Of a stretch of 64,000 nucleotides of DNA, positions 46,455 through 57,113 are shown piece after piece. Under the pieces are notes generated by a model, which saw nothing but the letters and a program-made list of their open reading frames with translations, was not told the DNA's origin and did no database searches. Numbering within the stretch: position 1 is the first letter of the stretch; every line of letters starts with the position of its first letter. This DNA is from Faecalicatena contorta (GTDB lineage Bacteria > Bacillota > Clostridia > Lachnospirales > Lachnospiraceae): contig NZ_JAFBIY010000007.1 of NCBI RefSeq assembly GCF_021531975.1, positions 46,973 to 110,972 on the forward strand. The letters are read 5' to 3'. A program made the translations under genes and the position numbers.

Positions 46455-49294
46455 CAGAAAAAAACAATCGTAAGCAATATATTAAAATACGAGGTGCGAA
46501 TGAGCATAATCTGAAAAATGTGGATTTGAATATTCCGAGAAATGAACTGGTCGTCCTTACCGGTATCAGTGGTTCGGGAAAGTCTTCTCTGGCATTTGAT
46601 ACGATATACGCGGAAGGACAGAGACGATATATGGAGTCTTTGTCTTCTTATGCAAGACAGTTTCTTGGACAGATGGAGAAGCCGGATGTGGAAAGCATTG
46701 AAGGACTTTCTCCGGCCATTTCCATTGATCAGAAGTCAACAAACCGAAATCCGCGTTCCACAGTTGGAACGGTGACGGAGATCTATGATTATTTCCGTCT
46801 CCTTTATGCGAGAGTGGGTATTCCCCATTGCCCGAAGTGCGGGAAGGAGATCAAGAAGCAGACAGTGGATCAGATGGTCGATCAGATCATGGAGCTGCCG
46901 GAGCGAACGAAGATTCAGCTTCTGGCACCGGTCGTGCGTGGGAGAAAAGGAAGACACGAGAAGGTTCTGGAACGGGCAAAGAAGAGCGGATACGTACGTG
47001 TGCGCGTAGACGGAAACCTGTATGAGCTGTCTGAGGAAATCGTGCTGGATAAAAATATCAAGCATAATATCGAGATCATTGTAGATCGTCTGGTGGTGAA
47101 GCCGGGAATCGAGAAACGTCTGACGGATTCGATTGAAAATGTCCTGCATCTGGCAGAAGGACTTATGATGGTGGATATCATTGACGGGGAAACACTGAAT
47201 TTCAGTCAGAGCTTTTCCTGTCCCGACTGTGGAATCAGCATTGACGAGATTGAACCAAGAAGCTTTTCCTTTAATAATCCATTTGGCGCATGTCCGGAAT
47301 GTTTCGGACTGGGATATAAGATGGAATTCGATGAGGAGCTTATGATTCCGGATAAGAGTCTGAGTATTTCGGAAGGGGCAATTGCAGTGATGGGCTGGCA
47401 GTCCTGTACGGATAAGAAGAGCTTTACCTATGCGATCCTGGATGCACTGAGCAAGGCATATGATTTCTCTCTGGATACGCCATTTGGAGAATATCCGAAA
47501 AAGATTCATGATATCATCCTGTATGGAACGGGTGGAAAAGAGGTAAAGGTACATTACCGCGGACAGCGCGGAGAGGGTGTGTATGATGTGGCGTTCGAGG
47601 GCCTGATCCAGAATGTGGAACGGCGTTATCGCGAGACATCCTCTGATGTCATGAAGGCAGAATATGAAGAGTTTATGCAGATCACACCATGTCACCAGTG
47701 CGGTGGTCAGAGACTGAAGCCGGAAGCGCTGGCGGTAACGATCGGTGGAAAGAACATCGCCGAAGTGACGGCATTGTCCATAGAGAAACTGCACCAGTTC
47801 ATGGAAGAACTTAGGCTTGATAAGCAGCAGATGCTGATTGGCGGGCAGATTCTAAAGGAAATCAAGGCAAGAATACAGTTCTTAATGGATGTGGGGCTGG
47901 ATTATCTGACACTTGCAAGAGCGACTGCGTCATTGTCCGGTGGAGAGGCGCAGAGAATCCGTCTCGCCACACAGATCGGCTCCGGTCTGGTGGGAGTTGC
48001 ATATATTCTGGATGAACCGAGTATCGGTCTGCACCAGAGAGATAACGATAAACTCCTTCATACATTGAAGCATTTACGCGATCTGGGGAATTCTGTTATC
48101 GTGGTGGAACACGACGAGGATACCATGCGGGAAGCGGATTATATCGTAGATATCGGCCCGGGAGCAGGAGAACACGGCGGCGAGGTTGTGGCTGAAGGTA
48201 CGGCAGAGGAGATCATGCAGAATGAGAATTCACTTACCGGTGCATACTTAAGCGGCAAGATTCGCATTCCGGTACCAGAGGTGCGAAAGCACCCCTCCGG
48301 GTGGCTTAAGATCACGGGCGCTCAGGAAAATAACCTGAAAAATATCGATGTAAAGATTCCTCTTGGGGTCATGACATGTATTACCGGCGTTTCTGGTTCG
48401 GGTAAGAGCTCTCTGACAAACGAGATCCTGTATAAGCGTCTTGCAAAGCAGCTGAACCGGGCGCGGACGATTCCGGGCAGACATAAGGATATTGAGGGAA
48501 TCGAGCAGTTAGATAAGGTGATCGCCATTGATCAGTCCCCGATCGGACGTACGCCGCGTTCGAATCCGGCAACTTATACAGGCGTATTTGATCTGATCAG
48601 AGATCTCTTTGCGGCGACACCGGATGCGAAGGCAAAGGGATATAAAAAAGGACGTTTCAGTTTTAACGTTAAGGGTGGACGATGTGAAGCCTGTGCCGGT
48701 GACGGAATCCTGAAAATCGAGATGCATTTCCTGCCGGATGTATATGTGCCGTGCGAGGTATGCCACGGAAAGCGTTATAACAGGGAGACACTGGAGGTTA
48801 AGTACAAGGGCAAGAGTATTTATGATGTCCTGAATATGACGGTAGAAGAGGCATTGCATTTCTTTGAAAATATTCCGAGTATCCGGAGAAAGATGGAGAC
48901 TTTATATGATGTAGGACTGTCCTATATCCGTCTTGGACAGCCTTCAACACAGCTGTCCGGAGGAGAGGCGCAGCGGATTAAGCTGGCGACAGAACTGAGT
49001 CGCAGAAGTACCGGAAAGACAATCTATATTCTGGACGAGCCGACGACGGGTCTTCATTTCGCAGACGTACACAAATTAACAGAGATCCTGCATCGTTTAT
49101 CCGCAGATGGGAATACTGTAGTAGTAATCGAGCACAACCTGGATGTGATCAAGACGGCAGATTATATCATCGATATGGGACCGGAAGGCGGCGATAAGGG
49201 TGGAACTGTGATCGCACAGGGAACGCCGGAAGAGGTGGCGCAGTGTCCGAAGTCCTATACGGGCCAGTATATCCGCAATATGCTCGACAGATAA
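46451..49294 (+). CDS. uvrA: Excinuclease ABC subunit A
   Basis: Damage-sensing ABC ATPase. The 947-aa protein has two ABC modules: Walker [21 protein letters not shown] and [15 protein letters not shown], and signature segments [15 protein letters not shown] and [15 protein letters not shown]. Zinc-binding Cys sets include CPKCGKE, CPDCG, CPEC, CHQC, and CEACAGDG with CEVCHGKRY. It is translationally coupled to uvrB (ATGA overlap). Confidence 0.98.
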   Translation: MTEKNNRKQYIKIRGANEHNLKNVDLNIPRNELVVLTGISGSGKSSLAFDTIYAEGQRRYMESLSSYARQFLGQMEKPDVESIEGLSPAISIDQKSTNRNPRSTVGTVTEIYDYFRLLYARVGIPHCPKCGKEIKKQTVDQMVDQIMELPERTKIQLLAPVVRGRKGRHEKVLERAKKSGYVRVRVDGNLYELSEEIVLDKNIKHNIEIIVDRLVVKPGIEKRLTDSIENVLHLAEGLMMVDIIDGETLNFSQSFSCPDCGISIDEIEPRSFSFNNPFGACPECFGLGYKMEFDEELMIPDKSLSISEGAIAVMGWQSCTDKKSFTYAILDALSKAYDFSLDTPFGEYPKKIHDIILYGTGGKEVKVHYRGQRGEGVYDVAFEGLIQNVERRYRETSSDVMKAEYEEFMQITPCHQCGGQRLKPEALAVTIGGKNIAEVTALSIEKLHQFMEELRLDKQQMLIGGQILKEIKARIQFLMDVGLDYLTLARATASLSGGEAQRIRLATQIGSGLVGVAYILDEPSIGLHQRDNDKLLHTLKHLRDLGNSVIVVEHDEDTMREADYIVDIGPGAGEHGGEVVAEGTAEEIMQNENSLTGAYLSGKIRIPVPEVRKHPSGWLKITGAQENNLKNIDVKIPLGVMTCITGVSGSGKSSLTNEILYKRLAKQLNRARTIPGRHKDIEGIEQLDKVIAIDQSPIGRTPRSNPATYTGVFDLIRDLFAATPDAKAKGYKKGRFSFNVKGGRCEACAGDGILKIEMHFLPDVYVPCEVCHGKRYNRETLEVKYKGKSIYDVLNMTVEEALHFFENIPSIRRKMETLYDVGLSYIRLGQPSTQLSGGEAQRIKLATELSRRSTGKTIYILDEPTTGLHFADVHKLTEILHRLSADGNTVVVIEHNLDVIKTADYIIDMGPEGGDKGGTVIAQGTPEEVAQCPKSYTGQYIRNMLDR

Positions 49295-49349
49295 GAGAAG
49301 GATTCGACAGACAAGTGGAAGGTTCACAAAGATTTAAGGAAAAGGGGGC

Positions 49350-49378
49350 TTTCCATTTTCTTGTGATTTGATTATAAT
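49350..49378 (+). promoter_or_regulatory. Possible promoter for mreB
   Basis: TTTCCA (49350-49355), 17-base spacer, TATAAT (49373-49378); the -10 is perfect, the -35 weak. It lies 67 bases before the mreB start. Confidence 0.45.
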
Positions 49379-49445
49379 GGTACATGCACTTAGCTTGAAA
49401 AACGAATGATGAAGATAGAGACATTAGGCGAAAGGAGTTTCGTAG

Positions 49446-50435
49446 ATGGCAGTAGATATTGGTATTGACCTTGGAACGGCCAGTATACTTGTGTATGTAA
49501 AAGGAAAAGGCGTTATATTGAAAGAACCGTCTGTTGTTGCGTTTGACAGAGACACCAATGAAGTAAAGGCGATCGGTGAGGAAGCCAGGCTGATGCTTGG
49601 ACGCACGCCTGGAAATATCGTTGCGATCCGTCCGCTCAGACAGGGAGTCATTTCGGATTATACAGTAACCGAGAAGATGATCAAGTATTTTGTCCAGAAA
49701 GCGCTGGGCAAAAGAACCTTTAAGAAGCCGCGTATCAGTATCTGCGTACCCAGCGGGGTTACGGAGGTGGAGAGCAAGGCGGTAGAAGAGGCCGCTTACG
49801 CGGCTGGCGCAAGAGAAGTAAGACTGATTGAGGAACCGGTGGCAGCAGCAATCGGAGCCGGAATCGATATTTCCCGTCCATGCGGCAACATGATCGTAGA
49901 TATCGGCGGAGGTACTTCGGATATCGCAGTTATTTCCCTGGGCGGAACAGTTGTAAATACATCTCTTAAGCTGGCAGGAGACGATTTTGATGAAGCAATC
50001 GTGCGTTATGTGCGTAAGAAGCACAATCTTCTGATCGGTGAACGTACAGCAGAAGATATTAAGATCAAGATTGGGACGACCTATCCGCTCGTTGAGAATG
50101 AAGTCATGGAAGTCAGAGGAAGAAATATTGTCACAGGGCTTCCGAAGACCGTTACCGTTACATCTGCAGAGACAGAAGAGGCTCTGCGGGAGCCGGCAGG
50201 ACAGATCGTAGAGGCTGTGATCAGTGTGCTGGAGCGGACACCTCCGGAGCTTTCTGCGGATATTCTGGACCGTGGTATCGTGCTGACGGGCGGCGGTTCT
50301 ATGCTTCGTGGACTGGAAGAGCTGATCGAAGAGAGGACTGGTATCAATACGATGACAGCAGATGAGCCGATGCAGGTAGTTGCGATCGGAACCGGTCAGT
50401 TTGTAGAATTAATGAGTGGACGAAAAGATATATAG
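49446..50435 (+). CDS. mreB: Rod shape-determining protein MreB/Mbl
   Basis: Actin-like filament protein that guides lateral wall synthesis. The 329-aa protein has GIDLGTASILVYVKGKG (phosphate 1), IEEPVAAAIGAG, VDIGGGTSDIAVISLGG (phosphate 2) and LTGGGSMLRGLEELI (adenosine). No mreC or mreD follows, so this may be the stand-alone Mbl-type copy. GAAAGGAG precedes the ATG. Confidence 0.95.
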   Translation: MAVDIGIDLGTASILVYVKGKGVILKEPSVVAFDRDTNEVKAIGEEARLMLGRTPGNIVAIRPLRQGVISDYTVTEKMIKYFVQKALGKRTFKKPRISICVPSGVTEVESKAVEEAAYAAGAREVRLIEEPVAAAIGAGIDISRPCGNMIVDIGGGTSDIAVISLGGTVVNTSLKLAGDDFDEAIVRYVRKKHNLLIGERTAEDIKIKIGTTYPLVENEVMEVRGRNIVTGLPKTVTVTSAETEEALREPAGQIVEAVISVLERTPPELSADILDRGIVLTGGGSMLRGLEELIEERTGINTMTADEPMQVVAIGTGQFVELMSGRKDI

Positions 50436-50445
50436 AGAACGATAA

Positions 50446-52656
50446 ATGGAAAAGATAAAAGGCTACGTAGAACACATTGTGTACCGGAATGAAGACAATG
50501 GGTACACAGTATTTCAGCTGAATAATGATGACGGAGATCTTACCTGTGTGGGGAAGTTCCACTATATCGAAGAGGGAGAGCTTCTGGAGCTGACCGGTGA
50601 GTATACGGTACACAAGCTGTACGGTACACAGCTTAAGGTCGAGTCATCCCAGGTCTGTGCGCCGGAGGACCTCGTATCCATTGAGCGTTATCTCGGCTCG
50701 GGAGCGATCAAAGGTGTAGGGGCAGCGCTGGCAGGGCGGATTGTTAAGAAGTTTAAGGAAGATACCTTCCGCATCATTGAGGAAGAGCCGGAGCGTCTTG
50801 CAGAGATCAAGGGGATCAGCGAGCGCAAGGCGAGAGAAATTGCAGTGCAGGTAGAAGAGAAGAAAGACCTGCGGCAGGCGATGATCTATCTGCAGAAATA
50901 TGGTATTTCCACAACTCTTGCAGCGAAGATCTATCAGCATTACGGACAGAACGTGTACCGGATCATCGAAGAGAACCCCTACCAGATGGCAGATCATGTG
51001 CCCGGTGTAGGATTTAAGACCGCTGATGAGATTGCGGCGAAAGTAGGAATCCATATGGATTCCGATTACCGCATTCGCAGCGGTATTTTCTATACACTTT
51101 TACAAAGTGTAAGTGAAGGGCATATTTATCTGCGGCAGGAAGTGCTCCTGTATCGCACCGGACAGCTTCTGGATATTCAGATCGCACATATTGAGAAATA
51201 TCTTATGGACCTTGCGATGGAGAAGAAGGTCGTGCTGAAAAATGATGAAAGTGGCACAAGAGTATACGCTTCCCACTATTACTATATGGAGCTGAATGTG
51301 GCAAGGATGCTGCATGACCTGAATGTCTCTTTCGAAGTCTCGGAGACAGTGCTTTCACACAGACTGCAAAATGTGATGGAGGATACCGGGCTTGTGTTGG
51401 ATCAGATGCAGAAGACGGCTGTTATGGAAGCAGTAAGACACGGCGTCATGATCATGTCCGGAGGACCGGGTACCGGAAAAACAACAACCATCAATGCGAT
51501 GATTCATTTCTTTGAGAGTGAAGGAATGGATATCTATCTGGCGGCACCTACGGGCCGCGCGGCAAAGCGTATGACAGAGGCGACCGGCTATGAGGCGCAG
51601 ACCATTCACCGCCTTCTGGAGGTCAGCGGGAATCCGGAGGAGGAGAACAGTACCGGATTTTCCAGAAATGAAGAAAATCCGCTGGAAGCGGATGTCATCA
51701 TTATCGATGAAATGTCTATGGTCGATCTGCCGCTTATGTATGCCCTTCTGGGAGCCATTATGCCGGGAACGAGGCTGGTTCTCGTAGGAGACTGCAACCA
51801 GCTTCCCAGTGTGGGCCCGGGCAGTGTGCTTAAGGATGTTATACAGTCTCATTGCTTTCCGGTCGTTATGCTGACGAAAATATTCCGGCAGGCGGGAGAG
51901 AGTGATATCGTAGTGAATGCACATAAGATCAACCGGGGCGAAGAGGTGGTGCTGGATAACAAGAGCCGGGACTTCTTCTTCCTGAAGCGACAGGACCCGA
52001 ATGTGATCATCAGTGTTCTTATTACATTGATCCAGAAAAAGCTTCCCCGCTATGTGGATGCGAAGCCATATGATATTCAGGTGCTTACACCGATGAGAAA
52101 AGGTCTCCTCGGCGTAGAAAGACTGAATAAGATCCTGCAGGAATACTTGAATCCGCCGGATAAGTCAAAAGCAGAGCGGGAGCATGGTGACCGGATCTTC
52201 CGTGAAGGCGATAAGGTCATGCAGATCAAGAATAATTACCAGCTCGAATGGGAAATCAATACGAGATACGGTATGACGATCGACCGGGGTCTGGGCATCT
52301 TTAATGGAGATATGGGTATCATTAAAAAGATCAATACATACGAAGAAACGGTAACGGTAGAATATGACGAACACCGGCTTGTGAAGTATCCGTATGCACT
52401 TCTGGAAGAACTGGAGCTTGCATACGCCATTACTGTACATAAGGCTCAGGGAAGTGAGTATCCGGCTGTAGTGATCCCACTTCTGCAGGGACCAAAGCAG
52501 CTGTACAATCGCAACCTCTTATACACGGCAGTAACGAGAGCAAGAAAATGTGTAACACTTGTGGGGAGTGACACTGTTTTCCAGGAAATGATTCATAACA
52601 CACATGAACAGGACCGGAATACAAGTCTGGCAGAGCGAATCCGTGAATTTGCATGA
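50446..52656 (+). CDS. recD2: RecD2-type ATP-dependent DNA helicase
   Basis: Superfamily 1B 5'-3' helicase of the RecBCD-independent type. The 736-aa protein has an N-terminal OB-like region and a helix-hairpin-helix segment (about 85-130, SGAIKGVGAALAGRIVKKF). The helicase core holds MSGGPGTGKTTTINAM (Walker A), IIIDEMSMVDLPLM (Walker B), and the C-terminal motif YAITVHKAQGSEYPAVV. It lies 10 bases after mreB and overlaps comF by 4 bases. Confidence 0.95.
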   Translation: MEKIKGYVEHIVYRNEDNGYTVFQLNNDDGDLTCVGKFHYIEEGELLELTGEYTVHKLYGTQLKVESSQVCAPEDLVSIERYLGSGAIKGVGAALAGRIVKKFKEDTFRIIEEEPERLAEIKGISERKAREIAVQVEEKKDLRQAMIYLQKYGISTTLAAKIYQHYGQNVYRIIEENPYQMADHVPGVGFKTADEIAAKVGIHMDSDYRIRSGIFYTLLQSVSEGHIYLRQEVLLYRTGQLLDIQIAHIEKYLMDLAMEKKVVLKNDESGTRVYASHYYYMELNVARMLHDLNVSFEVSETVLSHRLQNVMEDTGLVLDQMQKTAVMEAVRHGVMIMSGGPGTGKTTTINAMIHFFESEGMDIYLAAPTGRAAKRMTEATGYEAQTIHRLLEVSGNPEEENSTGFSRNEENPLEADVIIIDEMSMVDLPLMYALLGAIMPGTRLVLVGDCNQLPSVGPGSVLKDVIQSHCFPVVMLTKIFRQAGESDIVVNAHKINRGEEVVLDNKSRDFFFLKRQDPNVIISVLITLIQKKLPRYVDAKPYDIQVLTPMRKGLLGVERLNKILQEYLNPPDKSKAEREHGDRIFREGDKVMQIKNNYQLEWEINTRYGMTIDRGLGIFNGDMGIIKKINTYEETVTVEYDEHRLVKYPYALLEELELAYAITVHKAQGSEYPAVVIPLLQGPKQLYNRNLLYTAVTRARKCVTLVGSDTVFQEMIHNTHEQDRNTSLAERIREFA

Positions 52657-53366
52657 AACGAATCCTACAAAATGCAATAAGATTACTGTGGCCGGAGGTC
52701 TGTCCGTTCTGCGGAAAAGTGAACAGATGCGGGATCTGTGAGACTTGCAGAGAAAAGACAGACAAACTCCGTGTACGGGAACCCAGATGCATGAAATGTG
52801 GCAAACCAGTTCGCAAAAGCGAACAGGAATATTGTTACGACTGTGCGCATACACATCATTATTACGACAGGGGTATGGGATTATGGCTTCACCAGGAGCC
52901 TGTCAGTACCTCTGTTTATCAGTTCAAATATCAGAACCAGCGACATTATGCAGAATTCTATGCAAAAGAAATCAACAGACAATACAAAACAGTAATCCGC
53001 AGATGGAAGCCGGACATCATCTGCCCTGTCCCTTTACATTTCACAAGACAGTGGAAACGAGGCTACAATCAGGCAGAGCTCCTCTCGAAGGAGCTGGGCA
53101 GGTTGTGGCATCTGCCCGTAGATGGAAAGCTCGTAAAAAGAGTCCGGGCAACGAGACCACAAAAAGAGCTGACCCACAGCATGCGAAAAGCAAACTTAAG
53201 AAGCGCTTTTGCAGTCGGAAACAGGGAGAATATTCCAGAAAATATTCTCGTCATTGATGATATTTATACGACCGGAAATACGATCGATGCAGTGGCCCGG
53301 GTTTTGAAGGACGCAGGTGCCCGAAAAGTCTATTTTTTAACTATAAGTATTGGACAAGGGTACTGA
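52653..53366 (+). CDS. comF: ComF family phosphoribosyltransferase-like protein
   Basis: 237-aa protein with an N-terminal zinc-binding region (CPFCGKVNRCGIC, CMKCGK, CYDCAH) and a C-terminal phosphoribosyltransferase fold with the PRPP loop VIDDIYTTGNTIDAVARVL. ComF proteins help process transforming DNA in competent bacteria. Coupling to recD2 suggests a shared DNA-handling role, though nothing else for competence is in the window. Confidence 0.93.
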   Translation: MKRILQNAIRLLWPEVCPFCGKVNRCGICETCREKTDKLRVREPRCMKCGKPVRKSEQEYCYDCAHTHHYYDRGMGLWLHQEPVSTSVYQFKYQNQRHYAEFYAKEINRQYKTVIRRWKPDIICPVPLHFTRQWKRGYNQAELLSKELGRLWHLPVDGKLVKRVRATRPQKELTHSMRKANLRSAFAVGNRENIPENILVIDDIYTTGNTIDAVARVLKDAGARKVYFLTISIGQGY

Positions 53367-53378
53367 TATTTGTTATAC
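53350..53378 (+). promoter_or_regulatory. Promoter at the comF end for the membrane-protein pair
   Basis: TTGGAC (53350-53355), 17-base spacer, TTATAC (53373-53378). It overlaps the last codons of comF and stands 43 bases before the next start. Confidence 0.6.
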
Positions 53379-53421
53379 TGAAAATGACGTTTAATTGTAA
53401 AAAAGCACTTTGGGGTGGATT

Positions 53422-53817
53422 ATGTTAGATGAACGAAAAGTAAAGTTAATGACTAAGCTTGCTATGTACGAAGAGACACAGGGCAAGGAAGATTTTAAGA
53501 TCAGTGAATATTATCGGAAGGATTATGCCGGCATGCATACGATCTGCTCTGTTATCTGGGTTACGGTCGGATATGCGTGTGCGGTTGCCATGATCATGAT
53601 GGCAGGGTTGGATTCCCTTATGAGCAAGATGTCGGGCGGGCTTATCGTCACGCTGGGAATTGCCATAGTAGTGGGATATATAGTGACCGTTATTCTATAT
53701 GCAGTTGTTACGAGTCATATCTATAATGAAAAGCATAAGAATGCCAGACAGAGAGTGAAGAGATATAATCATAATCTGACAAGATTACTTAAGATGTATG
53801 AAAAGGAGAATAAGTAA
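53422..53817 (+). CDS. Small membrane protein of unknown function
   Basis: 131-aa protein with a soluble charged N-terminus (MLDERKVKLMTKLAMYEETQ) and two membrane helices (about 42-65 and 75-100). A basic C-terminal tail (ARQRVKRYNHNLTRLLKMYE) follows that could be a short helix. I do not recognise a family. The ATG at 53422 has GGGGTGGA upstream. It ends one base before the next membrane-protein gene, so the two are co-translated and may act together, perhaps with CdaA downstream. Confidence 0.8.
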   Translation: MLDERKVKLMTKLAMYEETQGKEDFKISEYYRKDYAGMHTICSVIWVTVGYACAVAMIMMAGLDSLMSKMSGGLIVTLGIAIVVGYIVTVILYAVVTSHIYNEKHKNARQRVKRYNHNLTRLLKMYEKENK

Positions 53818-54951
53818 ATGGATAGTTTATTCGTACTGAGAGAAAGAATCCGGGAAGTGTATGCGAAGCATTCCAGAGTGATTGACAAAGTAATACAGTT
53901 TATACTTGCACTTGTGACATTTTATTTGATCGGCAGTAATGTTGGATTTATGAAAGTCGCAGCGACACCGGTCGTTATGCTGGCTCTTGCGATCATCTGT
54001 ACATTTTTCCCGCTTACGATGACGATCATCGCAGCAACAGCTCTCATTCTGGCGCATATGTTTGCAGTTTCACTGGGAGCACTGATCGTTACTGCCGGTG
54101 TATTCCTGGTTATGTATATTTTCTATTTCCGTCTGACGCCGAAGATGGCACTGGTAGTTCTTCTGACACCGATTGCATTTGCATTTAAAGTGCCGTATAT
54201 TCTTCCGATCGCATATGGTCTGATCGGAACACCGATCGCAATGGTCGCTGTTGGCTGCGGAACGATCGTATTCTACATGATGGAATATGTGAAGAAAGCA
54301 TCTGCCGGAATGAAGGGAAAGGATGCCCCGGGCTTAATGGGACAGATATCTGCTTATCTGAAGCAGGTATTCCAGAATAAAGAGATGTGGATCGTCATTG
54401 TGGCGTTTATTATCTGTATGCTGGTCGTATATGCAGTCCGCAGAATGTCTGTGAACCATGCATGGAAAGTTGCGATTGTTGCGGGAGCAGTGGTAAATAT
54501 CGTTACCATCACAATCGGCGATATCGCACTGGGCGTACATACTTCATATGGCACACTGATTATTGGAAATGTGGCGGCAATTGTGATCGGACTTGTACTG
54601 GAACTGTTCTTTTTCTCTGTGGATTATGCAAGATGTGAGAATTTACAGTACGAAGATGACGAATACTATTATTATGTAAAGGCAGTGCCGAAGTTATCCG
54701 TAGCAACACCTGAGAAGACCGTGAAGCGTATCAATGAACGTCAGGAGACAGAGATCATTGATGCAGCAGAGGTAAGAAAGAGAACAGGAAAGAAAGCAAA
54801 GCCACCTGTTAAGAAGGCAGAGAGAGCAGACGCGCCTGCAGGAAGACGCCGGTCGGCAAAGAAAGGACCTGCAGCGAAAAGACATGATATGGAAGAGGTC
54901 GACAAGATGCTCCTGACACAGAGCCTCAGGAAGGATCTGAATTTAAAATAA
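53818..54951 (+). CDS. Polytopic membrane protein with basic cytoplasmic tail, unknown
   Basis: 377-aa protein with roughly eight to nine membrane helices between residues 20 and 270 (for example TPVVMLALAIICTFFPLTMT and NVAAIVIGLVLELFFFSVDY). A hydrophilic C-terminal tail of about 90 residues follows, rich in Lys, Arg, Ala and Pro (KKAKPPVKKAERADAPAGRR), ending DKMLLTQSLRKDLNLK. No known family recognised. It is adjacent to the previous gene and 45 bases before cdaA, so a link to c-di-AMP or envelope function is only inferred from context. Confidence 0.8.
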   Translation: MDSLFVLRERIREVYAKHSRVIDKVIQFILALVTFYLIGSNVGFMKVAATPVVMLALAIICTFFPLTMTIIAATALILAHMFAVSLGALIVTAGVFLVMYIFYFRLTPKMALVVLLTPIAFAFKVPYILPIAYGLIGTPIAMVAVGCGTIVFYMMEYVKKASAGMKGKDAPGLMGQISAYLKQVFQNKEMWIVIVAFIICMLVVYAVRRMSVNHAWKVAIVAGAVVNIVTITIGDIALGVHTSYGTLIIGNVAAIVIGLVLELFFFSVDYARCENLQYEDDEYYYYVKAVPKLSVATPEKTVKRINERQETEIIDAAEVRKRTGKKAKPPVKKAERADAPAGRRRSAKKGPAAKRHDMEEVDKMLLTQSLRKDLNLK

Positions 54952-54996
54952 TAACGGTTCATCCGTTTTAAACTAAGTAAAAAGGAGGTGACCAGA

Positions 54997-55881
54997 GTGG
55001 AACAGCGTATTTCTAATTTCCTCAGCAGATTTACAACAGATATGTATTTTCCGGAGATCAGACTTACAGATATTATCGAGGTCCTGATCCTGACTTATCT
55101 GATCTATCAGCTGATCATATGGATCAAGAATACAAAAGCCTGGATGCTTTTGAAGGGTATTATCGTACTGGCTGTTTTTATTCTGGTTGCTGCGATCTTT
55201 CAGATGCACACGATCCTGTATATTGCGAAGAACTCCGTTACGGTACTGGCGACGGCGGCGATCGTGGTATTTCAGCCGGAGCTTAGAAGAGCGCTGGAGA
55301 AGCTGGGAGAACGACAATTCCTCTCATCTATTGTGCCATTTGAAAAGAAGCGTGAACGCGTACGATTCAGTGAAGAGACCATGGACAGCATCATAGATGC
55401 CGCATACAACATGGGACGTGTGAAAACGGGTGCGCTGATCGTAGTAGAGCAGGCAATACGGCTGAATGAGTATGAAAGTACCGGTATCCGCATGGATTGT
55501 ATGGTATCTATGCAGGTACTTATGAATATCTTTGAACATAACACACCGCTTCATGATGGAGCGATCATTATCCGTGGTGACAGAATCGTGTCTGCTACAT
55601 GTTATCTTCCTTTGTCGGATAACATGGGACTCAGCAAGGATCTGGGAACAAGACACAGAGCAGCAGTAGGTATGAGCGAAGTCAGTGATGCACTTATCGT
55701 TGTTGTATCAGAGGAAACAGGCGCTATATCTGTTGCTCAGGGCGGTATGCTGGAACGCGGGGTGACGAGAGAGAGACTGCGGGAAAGACTGACAGATATT
55801 CAGAATAAGAAAATTGAATCACGTAAATTGACAGCATTGTGGAAAGGATGGCGTAATCATGAAAGAAAGACTGATGAATAA
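54997..55881 (+). CDS. cdaA: Diadenylate cyclase CdaA
   Basis: Makes cyclic di-AMP from two ATP; the signal controls potassium, osmolyte and wall balance. The 294-aa protein has three N-terminal membrane helices (about 15-90) and a DAC domain with HDGAIIIRGDRI and LGTRHRAAVGMSE, the two nucleotide-binding motifs. The GTG at 54997 lies 8 bases behind AAGGAGG; an earlier GTG at 54988 overlaps that site. It overlaps cdaR by 23 bases. Confidence 0.96.
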   Translation: MEQRISNFLSRFTTDMYFPEIRLTDIIEVLILTYLIYQLIIWIKNTKAWMLLKGIIVLAVFILVAAIFQMHTILYIAKNSVTVLATAAIVVFQPELRRALEKLGERQFLSSIVPFEKKRERVRFSEETMDSIIDAAYNMGRVKTGALIVVEQAIRLNEYESTGIRMDCMVSMQVLMNIFEHNTPLHDGAIIIRGDRIVSATCYLPLSDNMGLSKDLGTRHRAAVGMSEVSDALIVVVSEETGAISVAQGGMLERGVTRERLRERLTDIQNKKIESRKLTALWKGWRNHERKTDE

Positions 55882-57103
55882 TATTGGTCTGAAAGTATTA
55901 GCCTTCCTGGCAGCCTCTATGCTGTGGCTTATGGTGGTTAATATTGATGACCCGGTAACGACAAAGACATTTTATAATATTCCGGTCAGTGTGGTTAACG
56001 AAGAAGTACTGTCCGAATCCAACCAGACTTATCAGATCGTGGATGGTACACAGACGGTAAGTGTGACTGTTAAAGCAAAGAGAAAAACATTAAATCGTAT
56101 TAAGAATGAAGATATTATCGCTGTTGCGGATATGAAGGAACTGACGCTTAAGACACAGATCCCGATCAGTGTATCTATCAAAGGATATGACGGAAAATAC
56201 GAAAGCGCAGAGGCTTCCCCTCGCAATCTTCAGGTAAAACTGGATGATGAGCAGACGAAGAAGTTCCCGATCGTTCCGACCACAACCGGAACTGTACGGG
56301 ACGGATATGCACTTGGCGAGATCAAGGCATCTCCGGAGAAGGTATCTATTCGCGGACCAAAGACCGTGATCAGCAAGATCAGCAGAGTAGAAGCATCCGT
56401 GAATGTGTCAGGTCTTTCCGAGGATGCAGTGCTTATGTCTGAGCTGGTGTTATATGATGACGAAAATAATATCATCGACCAGTCGCTTCTGACTAATAAC
56501 CTGGGTGAAGACGGCGTATCTGTCAGCGTACAGCTATTGCAGACAAAGAATGTACCGATTACATTTGATACATCTCAGATCCAGGCTGCGGAAGGATATG
56601 CGTTCGCAGGTATCACATGCGAACCGGAGACAGTACTTGTATCCGGTACCAACGCGGAGCTTCGTAAGCTAGATGAAATCCATGTGCCTGCAGAAGTCCT
56701 TGCATTTACGAATCTGACAGGTAAAAAGGAACAGGTGGTTGATATTACCCAATATCTGCCGGAGACAGTGAAGCTCGTAGATGAAAATGCAGGTTCTGTT
56801 GTAGTGATCATCTCCGTCGAGAAGGATGGTACAAAGACATTCGATGTCAGTCTGGGAGCAATCGTGGTAACTAATCTGGCAGATGGATTGAATATGAAAT
56901 ACAGTTCTGTGGATGCAATCGAGCTGCAGATCCGGGGACCGAAAGATGTACTGGAGAGCTATGATATCCAGAAGAAAACAAGCATTAATCTGAAGGATTA
57001 CACGGAGTCGGGAACGTATGAGGTTCCGGTGGAAGTGAAGCTGCCGTCAGGATGTACCCTGGAAGAGCCGGTAATGGTAAGTGTTATATTGGAAAAGAAA
57101 TAG
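55859..57103 (+). CDS. cdaR: CdaA regulator, YbbR-domain protein
   Basis: Extracytoplasmic partner that modulates CdaA. The 414-aa protein has an N-terminal membrane anchor (LKVLAFLAASMLWLMVVNI) and then four YbbR repeats, each with a strand pattern like FYNIPVSVVN, KKFPIVPTTTG, VPITFDTSQIQ and FDVSLGAIVV. The start overlaps cdaA; an ATG at 55874 is an alternative. In many Firmicutes glmM follows cdaR; here an HPr-like gene and an LCP gene follow instead. Confidence 0.94.
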   Translation: MKERLMNNIGLKVLAFLAASMLWLMVVNIDDPVTTKTFYNIPVSVVNEEVLSESNQTYQIVDGTQTVSVTVKAKRKTLNRIKNEDIIAVADMKELTLKTQIPISVSIKGYDGKYESAEASPRNLQVKLDDEQTKKFPIVPTTTGTVRDGYALGEIKASPEKVSIRGPKTVISKISRVEASVNVSGLSEDAVLMSELVLYDDENNIIDQSLLTNNLGEDGVSVSVQLLQTKNVPITFDTSQIQAAEGYAFAGITCEPETVLVSGTNAELRKLDEIHVPAEVLAFTNLTGKKEQVVDITQYLPETVKLVDENAGSVVVIISVEKDGTKTFDVSLGAIVVTNLADGLNMKYSSVDAIELQIRGPKDVLESYDIQKKTSINLKDYTESGTYEVPVEVKLPSGCTLEEPVMVSVILEKK

Positions 57104-57113
57104 AGGAAGTAAT

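Noticed and set aside
46736..47794. 352-codon antisense frame within uvrA
   Set aside because: Shadow frame over conserved uvrA sequence.
52745..53257. 170-codon frame overlapping comF on the same strand
   Set aside because: comF motifs are complete in the other frame; this one has no recognisable domain.
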